NCBI GenBank assembly: GCA_004380135.1
Contig: QXCR01000006.1
Location: forward strand, 737,697 to 801,696
Direction: 5' to 3'
Length of the DNA: 64,000 nucleotides
Origin: Stemphylium vesicarium
Lineage: Eukaryota > Ascomycota > Dothideomycetes > Pleosporales > Pleosporaceae
The position numbers were made by a program, and so were the translations under genes. This document shows positions 37,541 to 48,661 of the stretch, piece by piece. Position 1 is the stretch's first letter; every line of letters starts with the position of its first letter. The notes beneath the pieces are model-generated. The model worked only from the letters and a program-made list of their open reading frames with translations, was not told where the DNA came from and did not search any database.

Positions 37541-38745
37541 TCGACTGCCCCGCTCAGTCAGCATAAAGGCAGCCACGAGTTCAAAATATTCGAGCTCCAG
37601 CGCAGCGCGCCTTCCGACCCAATCAAATGCCGTCTGCGCAGCTATTTATTCGACGCAGGACACCCCTCATACACGGCATTGTCGTACGCGTGGGGCCCGA
37701 TGGTCAAGACGGACAGTATACGTCTCAAAGGCATAGCGTTCCCCGCCAGCCATAGCCTATGTTCGTTTTTGGAGCAAATGCGGGTGCAAGAACGATTTGG
37801 AATCTGTCAAGCGTCAAGGTTGGGGAGAATCATGTAGTATTAGGCTATGGGAAAGAGAGGCCTATAAACTAAATGGAGCACGCACTAGTCCTAAGGGGGA
37901 AGTGCGTGAGGGCAAACAGTACCGGCCCGTGCGGGAGATTCCACGGCCGACAGAATCTACTGGATCGATGCCATCCGCATTTGCCAAGAGCCGGGATTGG
38001 AACGAAATCATCAAGTCCAGATGATGCAGAAGATCTACAGCAATGCCCAATCTGTTTCTATATGGTTGGGCGAAGCCGATGAAGAAGAGGCTAATGATGT
38101 AGCCATGGTGTTCTTGGTCAGTCGTAAATGTATCACTGGGGCAAGGACGTCATGGCCTGAAGAGCAACAATGTTTTGATTGGACCACTCAAGAAGAACAA
38201 GCTACTCTGAAACTCTTGTTGAGAGAAGAGTATGGATCATACAGGAAGTCATTCTTGCTGCCCACATCACCATCTTCTATGGATCTAAACACGCTAGTTG
38301 GCAAGCGTTGGAGTACCTCTATCGGGACTTGAATTTCTTTCAGACAGGGAATCCCCGCCAAGTACCAACATCCGGCCCTGACACGTATTCCTGGTGGCGT
38401 CTGTTGCCAGCTAAGTCACTCTGCTTTTTTAGACTCTCTCACAGAACAGAGTGCATATGGGATCTCCCAAATCTTTTGTATCGCTTCTACGATTGTGAAG
38501 CCACGAACCCTCTGGATCAAGTATACGGTCTACTCGGACTCGTACCCGACAAGGACAGAATAACTATTGATTACGGGATATCCGCCGCGGACATGTTTAC
38601 CACGCTACTATGTACGGCCAGCAAGTACGGCAGCGATCTCAACCACGGTCGTTTTGCAGTCGTGATTTCGAAGCGTTTAGGACTGAATTGGAGCACAGAA
38701 GAGCTAATCGCCAAAATCGCCTTAGCCCAAGACCGGGGAAACTAA
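37541..38745 (+). pseudogene. Degenerate HET-domain gene
   Basis: Plus-strand HET-domain fragments occur in more than one frame. The first, from 37541, includes the block YTALSYAWGP and runs into a stop at 37833. A second frame carries YWIDAIRIC, where intact HET proteins have DAICIN, and then IYSNAQSVSIWLGEADEE. Near 38227 a +/-1 shift is needed to continue into RRVWIIQEVILAAH and a normal C-terminal part (NPLDQVYGLLGLVPDKDRITIDY) that ends at 38745. No start codon is in frame at the left. One break could be an unrecognised intron, but the shift within the conserved VWIIQE block has no splice sites around it. Best read as a decaying paralogue of the intact HET gene upstream. Confidence 0.7.
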
Positions 38746-38831
38746 GAAAGGGTCGTGTGATGGTGATACCAATACAGACGACTTCATTTGATCAAGCTCG
38801 TCAACTTTCCGTACCCAAAATTCAACAAAGC

Positions 38832-40274
38832 TCAAGGCGTCGCAGCCCTTTTCTCACCAGGGTACCCGCTCTTCATATGCACCATGCGTCCTTTCACCCA
38901 CACTGCAACTGTATTCCGGTCATCGCCGCTGTACACCCACTTCTCGACCTTGTCCGGCCAGCTCTCCCAGCCGAAGACATCGACTGGTCCTTCTTCGAAA
39001 ATGCCATCCTCGCAGCCTTCTTCGCTGACCGAACCGAGATTGATCATCTGTGCATCCCACTCTTTCCCGACTTCGAACCCACCGACCTTATCCTCCATCC
39101 CTACGACCGCGGCACCACCCCGTGTAGCAAGGTACAAAGCCTCTTCGGTCGAGAGTTTCGCAGTCTCGACCGACGTTTGGATACACAGGTGTCTCGAGAC
39201 CCATATCGCCTGTCGTACATTTTCAAGGATGGATGGGGAGAAACCACCCGAGATGTCCGTACCCAGACCAATCGTATGTCCCTCATCCAGTAGGTCGCGG
39301 ATCGGCGCACACCCAGAAGTAATCGCCGTATTCGACGCCGGGCAATGACTAATCTTGCTCTTCCTCTCTAGAATCAACTTCCTCTCTTCCGGCTCGAGAT
39401 GCACGCAATGCGCCAGTATGGTCTTCTCGTTCATCAACCCATGCGAGTCATAAACATCGGCATAGTTCTTGCTATCGGGGAACAAACTCTTGACCAGCTC
39501 AATCTCACCCTTGTTCTCCGAGATATGTGTCTGGATATGCGCATCCGTCTCTTTCGCCAGCTTTCCCATTGCTGTCAGACACGCCTCTGTACACGACGGG
39601 GCAAAGCGAGGCGTGATGATCGGTTTGACAATCTCGCCCTTTGGATCAATAGAGCGAATGTAATCGATACTCGCTTTCGAATCTTGGTAACTGCTCTCCG
39701 TACTCTCATCCCGATAATATTCCGGACTCAAGTCGCTGTTCATGCAGACTCTGCCTACCAACGCTCTTTGACCTCTCTTCAAGCAGATGTCAGCCAGAGC
39801 GTTGGTAGCAGGGACGTGGATAGTGGCGTAGTAAGCTGCCGTCGTAGTCCCGTGAGACAACGTCCTTGACACAAAATTTTGGTACACGCGATGGGCGCGC
39901 TGCAGATCCGAAAAAGAAGATTCAGTTGGAAAAGTGTATTTCTGCAACCAATCCAGTAGTGTGGTCTTGCCAAAGAGTCCTGTATTTGGGTGCTGCGGTG
40001 CGTGCACGTGCGTGTCTATGAAGCCGGGGAAGAAGAACCCGCTCGATCCGTCTATGGAGACGATTTTGGCATCGGCCCACTCATCCGCCTGGGAGCTTGG
40101 AAGTGAGGCAAACAAGCTTTCTAGAGAAGATGCGTTCTGTTCTACGAAGCGAATGACGCCTGCTTCGTCTACACCGATGGCGCCTTCGGGTGCGATCTCC
40201 AGCGTGGTGAGTGATGTACTGTGAACGAAGGGGCCGAGGTAAATGGTTCTTGGTATGGGTGGTGATGCAGCCAT
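38832..40274 (-). CDS. GUD1: Guanine deaminase
   Basis: Converts guanine to xanthine and ammonia in cytosolic purine salvage and catabolism. Single exon, 480 residues, normal for fungal guanine deaminases of the amidohydrolase fold. Metal and active-site motifs in order: PGFIDTHVHAPQ, HGTTTAAYYATIH, ITPRFAPSC, HIQTHISENKGEI, ILAHCVHL, SHCPASNTAI and GLGTDISGG with the catalytic Asp. The last 60 residues (DVFGWESWPDKVEKWVYSGD) are typical of the eukaryotic enzyme. The start ATG at 40274 gives the expected N-terminus. Confidence 0.94.
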   Translation of the reverse strand: MAASPPIPRTIYLGPFVHSTSLTTLEIAPEGAIGVDEAGVIRFVEQNASSLESLFASLPSSQADEWADAKIVSIDGSSGFFFPGFIDTHVHAPQHPNTGLFGKTTLLDWLQKYTFPTESSFSDLQRAHRVYQNFVSRTLSHGTTTAAYYATIHVPATNALADICLKRGQRALVGRVCMNSDLSPEYYRDESTESSYQDSKASIDYIRSIDPKGEIVKPIITPRFAPSCTEACLTAMGKLAKETDAHIQTHISENKGEIELVKSLFPDSKNYADVYDSHGLMNEKTILAHCVHLEPEERKLILERKSKISHCPASNTAITSGCAPIRDLLDEGHTIGLGTDISGGFSPSILENVRQAIWVSRHLCIQTSVETAKLSTEEALYLATRGGAAVVGMEDKVGGFEVGKEWDAQMINLGSVSEEGCEDGIFEEGPVDVFGWESWPDKVEKWVYSGDDRNTVAVWVKGRMVHMKSGYPGEKRAATP

Positions 40275-41024
40275 GCTGTCGATGTTTGGTCCACAATATA
40301 ACGATGTGCCTCCCTTGCTCTTCCTTAGACCTTCACGTCCTTGAGATGGCGGAATGTAGACACGTCTTGTCTAGTAGTCAAGCCGGGAAGATTAGGGTAA
40401 AGTACCGAAAGTCTGGGTGTCTAGATGTTTGCGCCGGCAAGAAATCTTCGAGATGCAGAAAGAGGACAATGATATTGCAGACAAAATAACAGCAAAGTCT
40501 CAATCGGAGAGGGGAGTGGGTGGCACAGTCGCCTCTTTATCAGTTGCTGGGGTAGGGGGGATAGCGGCCAGAAGCGGTCTAGTCGGTTTCGCTAACGTCC
40601 AGCACGTGGAGCCGACCGGAGGAGACAACTCTGGGGCTGTCGGCGTACTCCGATCAGCGTTCACCACCACCAGCTCTGACAAAAGGAAAGGTAGGGGCAT
40701 TCACAATGACATTCCCCCACGCACGCACTCAACATCCACTCGCATTGAGGTGAAACAACAGTGGACAAAAAGTAAGAGAGTTTTTGGGATGAGGGTTGCC
40801 ACATGTCGCAACGCGCCGCTAGCCTATCGCTGGTATAATATTTCGTTTGACTGTTTGCATCACCCATTTCTACACACCCAAACTTGTTTTTCGGGCAAAC
40901 GCAACGCCAGGATATTTCCCATTTCCAAGACCTGAAACTCCTTGATGGCTTCGCTGAAAACAAAACTTACATGCCTGTCTGCCTGCCAACCCGCCACTAT
41001 CCAGAGCAGAATACGAGGAAATGG
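40275..41024. other. Intergenic: guanine deaminase promoter / ARP9 3' flank
   Basis: 750 bp without a supported gene. A 172-codon plus-strand frame crosses it but shows no conserved motif and biased composition. Confidence 0.6.
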
Positions 41025-43062
41025 CTATAGACTGTAGTCGTGGATGGCTTGAGGACCTTGATCGTTGTAATCGGGACGCGTCATGTATCCCTTACTTTGT
41101 CCCTGATCGACTACAAAGATGACTTTAGCGGCGACCTGGGCGCCCAGGAAAGCCGCTTCGTCAAAACCGACGTCTTTGAATTCGGGAAAGTACTCTGGTG
41201 GCTTGACGAACTTGATCGATGTAGGTGTCTGGCCATGTGAAGAGTGCATGTTTGGAGACATGCCGGGAATCCCGCCGTGTGGCATCATGTGCTGTGTCTG
41301 TGCCGTGGTGGCCGCTAGCAAGAGTGGATTGACTTGAGAGCCTCCGTGCGGGCCAAGCTGAGGCTGAGGGGTGTTGGCTCCAGTTCCCGTAGGAGTGGAG
41401 ACATTGGATGGGATCTCGGATGTGAAGATGGTGGCCGATGAGGGTGACACCAGGTACTTGGTCTGGATTGTCTGCAGGAGCGACTCTTTGAAGCCTAGTC
41501 TTGTGTTAGCGGGTGGTGCAAGTTGGTCACTGCGCGCTTCATCTCACCTCTCAGTTTTGAGCCGTTGCCGCAGACGATCAATTGATCCCAAAGATCGCTT
41601 CGCTTGCCAACCTCATCAATAGATGAGATGGCCCTGTATACGGCGTCTGCAATCTTCTCCAGTGTGCCATTGCCGTCTGCCATGAATCGCTCATTGCCAA
41701 CCTCAATCTCGCGTCTTATGGCTCCTGTTCGCTTGGATGCGTTGTTGGAGTCGCTGGTACCGTTCGGCTCGGTTGCAGAAGCAGGCTCGCCGTTTTCGCC
41801 TGTTTCATTGCCTTTCCTGTTGGGGCCTTCATCCAGAGCACCCTTCGCATCGGCCATCTCTTGGGTGTTCAAGTTCATGTTCTTCAACGTGTCCAGGAGC
41901 GCGTGGTCCTCGTACAGGAAGGTGGCTTTGTCGAGCTTGGAGTTGGGTAGCCTGACGGGCTTGTTCGTTTGCGGGGCTGGGACACCCTTCTTTTTGGCAT
42001 TTGCCTTTTCTTGCTTCTCCTTCTCCTTTTTAGCAAGGTATTCAGACATCTTGCCACCAGCGACGATGCTCGCGACGTCCAAGACACCCTCGTCGTCGCC
42101 GGTTCCCTCTTCCCCCACCTCAGTGTCTGCGCCAGGACCGCGCGGCGCATTTCCAATCGTAGACGCAGCTGCCGCACCAGATCCCGGTGCGCCTGTTGAC
42201 GCAGCTGCTGCAGGGTTGACAACGACGTCCTTGGTAGGTGCGTCTGCTGACCCAGGTAGTGGCGTCCCGGGAGGAAGGAGCTCGCATATCGGTGACCTTT
42301 TAAGCTGCTCACACATGTCGCGATTCAGGCCCTTTGGCTTGAGCTTGGCAAGAAGACCCTGGGTAAAGGCTTCACCTCCACATCCAGCCAACGAGATGAC
42401 CCTGCCCTGAGTATGGGGGATGAACTCGCTGACGGCAGTGACGTCTGCCTTATCCTTGCCGACATCGACGACGGTGGCCGTGTGCACGCCGTATGCCCAT
42501 GTAGTGGCGAGTGCTGCGTCCATCAGGCCAAAAGCGGGGACCTTGAACTTTTCGAAGAAGAATTGCGTGAGCTTCTCGTGCTCTCTCGGCGTCCATGCTG
42601 GCTGGGTGATGAGAAGGATCGGGGTGTGGAAGGGCGGGTTCAGCGAGTTGTAGACGTGGGTGATGAGGGCGAAGAAGCAGGGCCAGTCTACTATCCTGCC
42701 TTCCTGGATCGGCCATATGGCGCCTTCCTCTGAGACGCGGTCCTCCTCCCATATCACCTCGTTCTCGCCCTCGGCCGCCTTGTTCTTTTCTTGCGACTCG
42801 TCCTTGGCCTCGCCATTCTCTGCAGCCGGCTGGTCCTGCTTCCTTCGGATCTTGTAAGGTTCGAATTCCCCCTCCTTCTCGGCGGGGAACATGCGCGACC
42901 TCACGCGCAGACGCGCCGGCGTGAAAGACTCGGGCAGGCCCAGCTGCGCGACTGTCGTCTCGGAGCCCGGCGAGATGATCTGCAATGAGTCAGCGCATAC
43001 AGCGGATGAATGGACGAGCACGTGAGCCTCACGATAATCTGGTCATCCTTAAAGGGCGGCAT
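41025..43062 (-). CDS. ARP9: Actin-related protein Arp9 (SWI/SNF and RSC remodeller subunit)
   Basis: Nuclear actin-related protein that, with Arp7-type partners, couples to the remodeller HSA helix (family knowledge). Exons 43062-43033, 42979-41548 and 41494-41025 give 643 residues with introns 42980-43032 and 41495-41547. The N-terminus, joined over intron 1, reads MPPFKDDQII then ISPGSETT, followed by LGLPESFTPARLRVRSRMFP, which is characteristic of fungal Arp9. The actin fold has large inserts: an acidic, lysine-rich insert after residue 60 and an Ala/Ser-rich plus coiled-coil-like insert (KKEKEKQEKANAKK). The segment HTATVVDVGKDKADVTAV is the phosphate-binding region, with the usual ATPase residues weakened. 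The C-terminus matches the actin-like end with a long Gly/Pro/Gln spacer. Confidence 0.85.
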
Positions 43063-43369
43063 GGCGGGCGCAATTGGTGATGTATGCTGCACAAGCTCGG
43101 GCGCGCGTGAGAGCTACCAGCCAGGCACTGCGCGCGGTCGACTTTCGCGACTGCGGCGCTAGCCGGCGCACGGCCACGGGCAGCCCTCCCTCCAAGCTCA
43201 CGAGTTGGCACCCCACATGTAAGTCCTCTCCAATCCATACCCGAACATCCCAACGTGCCCACAGAAGCACTCACTATGGACCTCCTGTCCTTACAACACT
43301 CTATTACCAACTCTGCGGGACTCTGCTCGTGACTGAACAGCCTCGGCAATTGATTCTCCGTCGCCCAAC
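43063..43369. promoter_or_regulatory. Short divergent promoter, ARP9 / NTE1
   Basis: Only 307 bp separate the two start codons, so regulatory elements must be shared or overlap. No specific operator was recognised. Confidence 0.65.
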
Positions 43370-46300
43370 ATGTCTACCATGGCAGCCCCGGGGACCGCCA
43401 CCTCTCGGTCGCTCGTAGAGGCTTCCAAAGCTGCCGTCTTCCACACAGCAGACGCTCTATCGACGTCTGTACTGGGCATGAAGGCCGCCGATACCCCGCC
43501 TCCAACCAACTTTGGTCTACTGGGTCGCGTTGTTCTCTCCATTTTCAGTGTACTGCCCACCGTCTTGTACTGGTTGACATACACCTTACCCACATGGCTG
43601 TTCACGCTCTTTTCCATGAGCCTGACCTTCACCATGAACTTCACAACTCTGTACGTCATTTGAACTGTTTGAAAATTTCTGCTGAACAAAACCGCCAGGA
43701 TGCTCGTTGTGGTGTTCGTCGTGTCCACCATTAGTTATTTCGTGAGGTACCGATACATGACAATGTATGCGCGCCTACCGCCTGAACCTCAACGTGAGGA
43801 ACCACAGGTCGAAGTCTTCCCTGACAGTGCAGAGAGCGATTCCAAAAGGGGCTTGTCTAACTACCTTGATGAATTCCTGAGCGCCATCAAAGTGTTCGGA
43901 TACCTAGAGCGTCCAGTCTTCCACGAACTCACGCGTACTATGCAGACTCGCCGCTTGGTCGCCGGAGAGACCATCCTCTTGGAGGAGGAGAAAGGGTTTT
44001 GTCTGGTGGTAGACGGCTTGGTCCAAATCTTCGTCAAGTCCAATCGCGCAGAATCCGATTCTGATGAGGATGAGCTGGGCGGGGAATCCCAGAGCGACTC
44101 CGCACAACAAGGGCATCGACAGGGCTACCAGCTTCTCACCGAGGTGAAAAACGGCGCGCCAATGTCTTCATTGTTTTCCATTCTCTCTCTATTTACAGAA
44201 GATGTCAAGCTGCGTCACGACGAAGACGAGCGTCCGGGTATGAGTGTGCCAGCGTCGCCTCATGGACAGACCAGACCGTCCATTTCGCGAAACAGCAGTT
44301 TTGCTATGGACAATTCAAGACCACATACCCCGCGCGAGGTTCCAGAAGCCAGACTGCGACATCGAAGAACATCAACTTTGAACAGTCCAACGGCAGGCGG
44401 GCGGCTTGAAAGCGTACCGCCCCTGTCGCTGGACATGGATGGATTTGGTGATGAACGTCTCAAGCACACCAAAACCCGAAGGTCACCTTCGCGCTCTGCA
44501 AAGCCCAAATCTGCCCACCCAGACATTGTTGCACGCGCCACCGTAGACACAACTATTGCCATCATCCCTGCTACTGCATTCCGCCGATTGACGCGCATCT
44601 ATCCCAAAGCGACGGCGCATATTGTACAGGTCATCCTCACGCGCCTACAGAGAGTTACTCTCGCAACTAGTCATGCGTATCTGAGCCTAACAAATGAAGT
44701 ACTTCGTACAGAAAAGCTCATGAACAAGTACACCACGTACGATCTTCCAGGTTTCCTGAGAGATGCACCTCTGGAGCGACTGAAAGAGAAGTTTGCCAAA
44801 GAGACGGACCGCATTGGCTCAGACGAAGGCATGAAAGGCATTGCACTACACAATCCTGGAGCTGGACGCCGGCGAAGATCCAGTGTATCATTGAGAAGAG
44901 GCACAGCTGCGCAAGCCCGCCTCGCTGCTGCGCGCGGCGCGAAACCTGATGTTAGCACTGATACACTGCCTAAAGTCACCTCACCAGACCAGGGGCCGCG
45001 CAACGACCGTATCAGTGCGGGCGACCTCTTGACCAATTCGCAAATGGCACGTGGGGCGGGTCGCAGCGGGCGTAGCAGTTTCTCCCAGCCATATCAACAA
45101 GAGCGCCGCGATTTGCGAACGCCACTAGATGCCAGTTCCTTCAATCCCTTTGCATCTCCCTCATTACGTCCAAAGACACTTCATCGACAAGAGTCGATTG
45201 ATGAAGCCACCGTCTTCAGAGAATCTATACTAGGATGCATGTTCAAGGCTATTGGACTCACCAATCCCGAGAATCCTATGCCCAGGCCAACAGCATCGGT
45301 GGAGCAGTCGCCTCAGCTTGTTTCGTTCGATGCCAGCCGACAAAAGGCCGTGTTTACAAACGCTTTCGGCTTCATTGACCCTTATGCAGCTTCTCGGGAC
45401 GGAGATACCGAATCCATAGCGTCTGCATCCGGTATGTCAACCATGAGCGCTGCAGGGTCACACAACATACTGGAAGAAACTGTGAATGACGTGGAGATTG
45501 TCTTCTTTCCCAAAGATTCTGTCCTTGTAGAGCAGGGCGAACGAAACCCTGGCTTGTACTACGTGATTGACGGCTTCCTCGACGTAAGCGTGCCTGTGGA
45601 GAAAGATGCGCCCGAAACCAACGTTCTTGGTACCCTTCCTAGTGGTCCTGGCTACACTGAAGAAGAGCTCTTTGGCCCTCCACTCCGACCAGCAGGTTCG
45701 ACTACCCCTTCGCGTCCTGCTGCTGATGGCAACAAGAAAAAGCGTACTAGGCGTAGTCTTTTCATGACCAAACCTGGTGGTCTTGCGGGGTATCTTGGAA
45801 CCGTGTCATCAAACCGGTCCTTCGTTGACGTTACGGCCAAAACCGATGTGTACGTAGGTTTCTTGCCACGGGCAGCCATCGAACGGATAGTAGAACGCTA
45901 CCCGGTCGTGTTGCTGACCATGGCTAAACGCCTGACAACGCTTCTACCACGTCTAATTCAACATATTGACTTCGCTTTGGAATGGGTTCAAGTGAACGCT
46001 GGCCAGGTCATTTACAACCAGGGTGATGAGAGTGACGCAATTTACATTGTCCTCAATGGACGGTTGCGAGCAATCCGGGATGCCGAAAACAGTGCCGTCA
46101 AGGTCATTGGCGAGTACGGTCAAGGTGACAGTGTAGGTGAGCTCGAAGTTCTCACTGAGTCCGCCCGTCCTGGGTCTTTGCATGCAATTCGAGATACAGA
46201 GTTAGCAAAGTTCCCAAAGACGCTTTTCAACAGTCTCGCTTTGGAACATCCCGGCATCACGATCAAGATCTCGAAGATTATCGCATCCCGTATGCGAGCT

Positions 46301-48086
46301 TTGGTAGACGATCCATTACACGAACAGAGTAAGGAGAGAGGCACCAAGGCCACGCGGGCGAATGTTTCTTCAACGATAAACCTTCGCACCGTCGCCGTTC
46401 TCCCGGTATCTGCAGGAATCCCAGTAGTGGACTTTGGAAGCCGTCTCGTCAACGCACTCACACAGATTGGCATGCCTCAAGGTGTTGTTTCTCTCAACCA
46501 AGCCGCCATTCTCAATCATCTCGGACGCCATGCTTTCAGCCGAATGGGCAAGCTCAAACTTTCCCAATACCTCGCGGATTTGGAAGAAAGATACGGCATG
46601 GTAATCTACGTCGCCGACACGCCAGTCAAGTCGCCGTGGACGCAGACTTGCATCAACCAGGCTGATTGCATTCTTCTTGTGGGTCTGGCTGAGTCTTCGC
46701 CCAACATCGGTGAATACGAGCGGTTCCTGTTGACGACCAAGACGACGGCTCGCAAGGAATTGGTGCTTCTGCATTCGGAAAGGTACTGTGCTTCCGGCCT
46801 TACACGAAAGTGGCTGAGGAACCGACCGTGGATCAACGGCAGCCATCATCATATCCAGATGTCCTTCCGCGCGACGTCTGAGCCAGTCCACCATGCAGGA
46901 AGACGGTTCGGAAACGCACTTAAGCAGCGAGTGCAAGTCATACAAGCGGAGATCCAAAAGTACACGTCGAGGAAGGTTCGCCAAACGCCACTCTACTCTG
47001 CGGACACGCCATTCAAAGGTGACTTTCACCGACTTGCACGGCGTCTGTGCGGTAGGTCAGTTGGCCTCGTTCTAGGAGGCGGTGGCGCTCGCGGTATATC
47101 ACAGATTGGTATTATACGAGCACTCGAAGAGGCTGGAATTCCAATCGATATTGTAGGAGGCACATCCATCGGCAGCTTCATTGGCGCACTTTACGCTTGG
47201 GATGCAGATGTTGTTCCCATGTATGGTAGGGCTAAGAAGTTTTCGGGCCGCATGGGTAGTATGTGGAGGTTTGCACTTGACCTCACATACCCGTCGTAAG
47301 TTGTCGGCATGCTTTCTGTTTTGGATTCCTGCTAATTGCAACAAGTGCTTCATACACGACTGGCCACGAGTTTAACCGCGGCATCTTCAAGACGTTTGGT
47401 AATTCTCAAATCGAAGACTTCTGGCTTGAGTTTTACTGCAACACGACCAACATCAGCAAGTCGCGGTCGGAGATTCACACGTCAGGCTATGTCTGGCGCT
47501 ACGTTCGCGCGTCCATGTCGCTGGCCGGTCTACTACCGCCGCTGTGCGACAACGGCAGCTTACTCTTGGACGGAGGATATGTCGACAACTTGACTGTCAC
47601 GCATATGAAGAGTCTTGGTGCCGATGTCATCTTTGCAGTTGATGTTGGCAGTCTGGATGACAATGCACCGCAGGCTTTTGGCGACTCGTTGAGCGGCTTC
47701 TGGGCAACATTCAACCGTTGGAACCCATTCTCAAGCTTCCCCAACCCGCCGACACTCTCGGAGATTCAATCACGTCTTGCATACGTGTCTAGTATCGATG
47801 CGCTGGAACGTGCGAAGAATACACCGGGATGCAGGTACATGCGCCCGCCAATCGATCCGTACGGCACGCTTGACTTTGCGAAATTTGAAGAGATCTACGA
47901 CGTCGGGTACAAGTACGGTACGTGATAAGAATCGGCCCGGCTCTAAAATTTTCTCTGCTAACAATGAGTACAGGCAAAGAGTATCTAGCGCAGCTGCGCG
48001 AGCAAGGCGTGCTTCCTGTGACTGAGGAGACGGAGAAGGAGAAGAATCTCCGACGGACAATGGCACCGCGACGGGCTAGCATCTAG
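43370..48086 (+). CDS. NTE1: Lysophospholipase NTE1 (neuropathy-target-esterase type)
   Basis: ER-membrane patatin-like phospholipase B that deacylates phosphatidylcholine. Exons 43370-43650, 43699-47295, 47346-47917 and 47974-48086 give 1,520 residues, as expected. Two N-terminal membrane segments (around LPTVLYWLTYTLPTWLFTL and VVVFVVSTISYFV) are followed by three cyclic-nucleotide-binding-like domains, the first near FGYLERPVFHELTRTMQ, then VFFPKDSVLVEQGERNPGLY and INQGDESDAIY-like repeats. The patatin domain has GLVLGGGGARG (about residue 1,214), the nucleophile serine in GGTSIGS and the catalytic Asp in DGGYVDN. Intron 3 follows the end of the patatin domain. The start ATG at 43370 has a second ATG three codons later. 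Confidence 0.95.
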
Positions 48087-48661
48087 CGGGCTTGCGCAAT
48101 GCCCAGGGCTGCGGAGAAGACGGACTGCGGGCGAAGTGGATATCAGGTAATAGAATGCGCGTTTACTCAGCAAACTCAGCGTAGATTTGCCCAATGAGTG
48201 CTAGGAATGCGTGTGGATGCAAGGACGGCCGGCTTGGGGTTTAGTGGGCGCGCCGGTTAGCGAAGCCAGGAGCCAAGGCTGCGCTTATCGGGCGGGCTGC
48301 CGAACCATTCGGCGGATAGTCACGGCCTAGGCTGCGCGTAGATAGCACCAAATGAATTGCATGAATGGATGAGCAGCGCGCAGTCACCGCTACGAAATTA
48401 ATTTTGAAAGGCCTCAAGCCACCGCGGCCTTTGTGACTCCTTCGCCTCTACATCCTCGCTTTTTATTCTTTCTACAGCTGTGGGAAGTGTGAATACAGGC
48501 TGAAGACGCGCCCCTCCCCACCGACGTCACCCCATCCATAGTGGCATGCTCCCACAGGATTCACCCAACAGAAATTAACACGTCTGCTCGAATTGCTCTT
48601 CATTTATTCATTTATTTATTCATTCATTCATTCATTCATTCATTCATACCCAGCAGCCAAC
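48087..48661. promoter_or_regulatory. GCV2 promoter / 5' UTR and NTE1 3' flank
   Basis: 575 bp. The 3' part is the presumed 5' UTR of the glycine dehydrogenase gene and holds an ATTC microsatellite that ends 14 bp before the start codon. Confidence 0.65.
48618..48647. repeat. (ATTC)n microsatellite just upstream of GCV2 start
   Basis: About seven uninterrupted ATTC units, preceded by ATTT-type variants from 48601. It is in frame and open with the GCV2 coding region, but no ATG precedes it, so it should be untranslated. Confidence 0.85.

Noticed and set aside
40417..40935. 172-codon plus-strand frame in an intergenic region
   Set aside because: No conserved segments, no clear promoter context and no splice continuation; probably chance.
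41604..42410. 268-codon plus-strand open frame
   Set aside because: It is antisense to the main ARP9 exon, with no family motif; a shadow of GC-biased coding sequence.
48593..48661. N-terminal extension of GCV2 rich in SFIHSFIHS
   Set aside because: It is translated microsatellite and its first codon is TTG. The ATG at 48662 starts a normal mitochondrial presequence.
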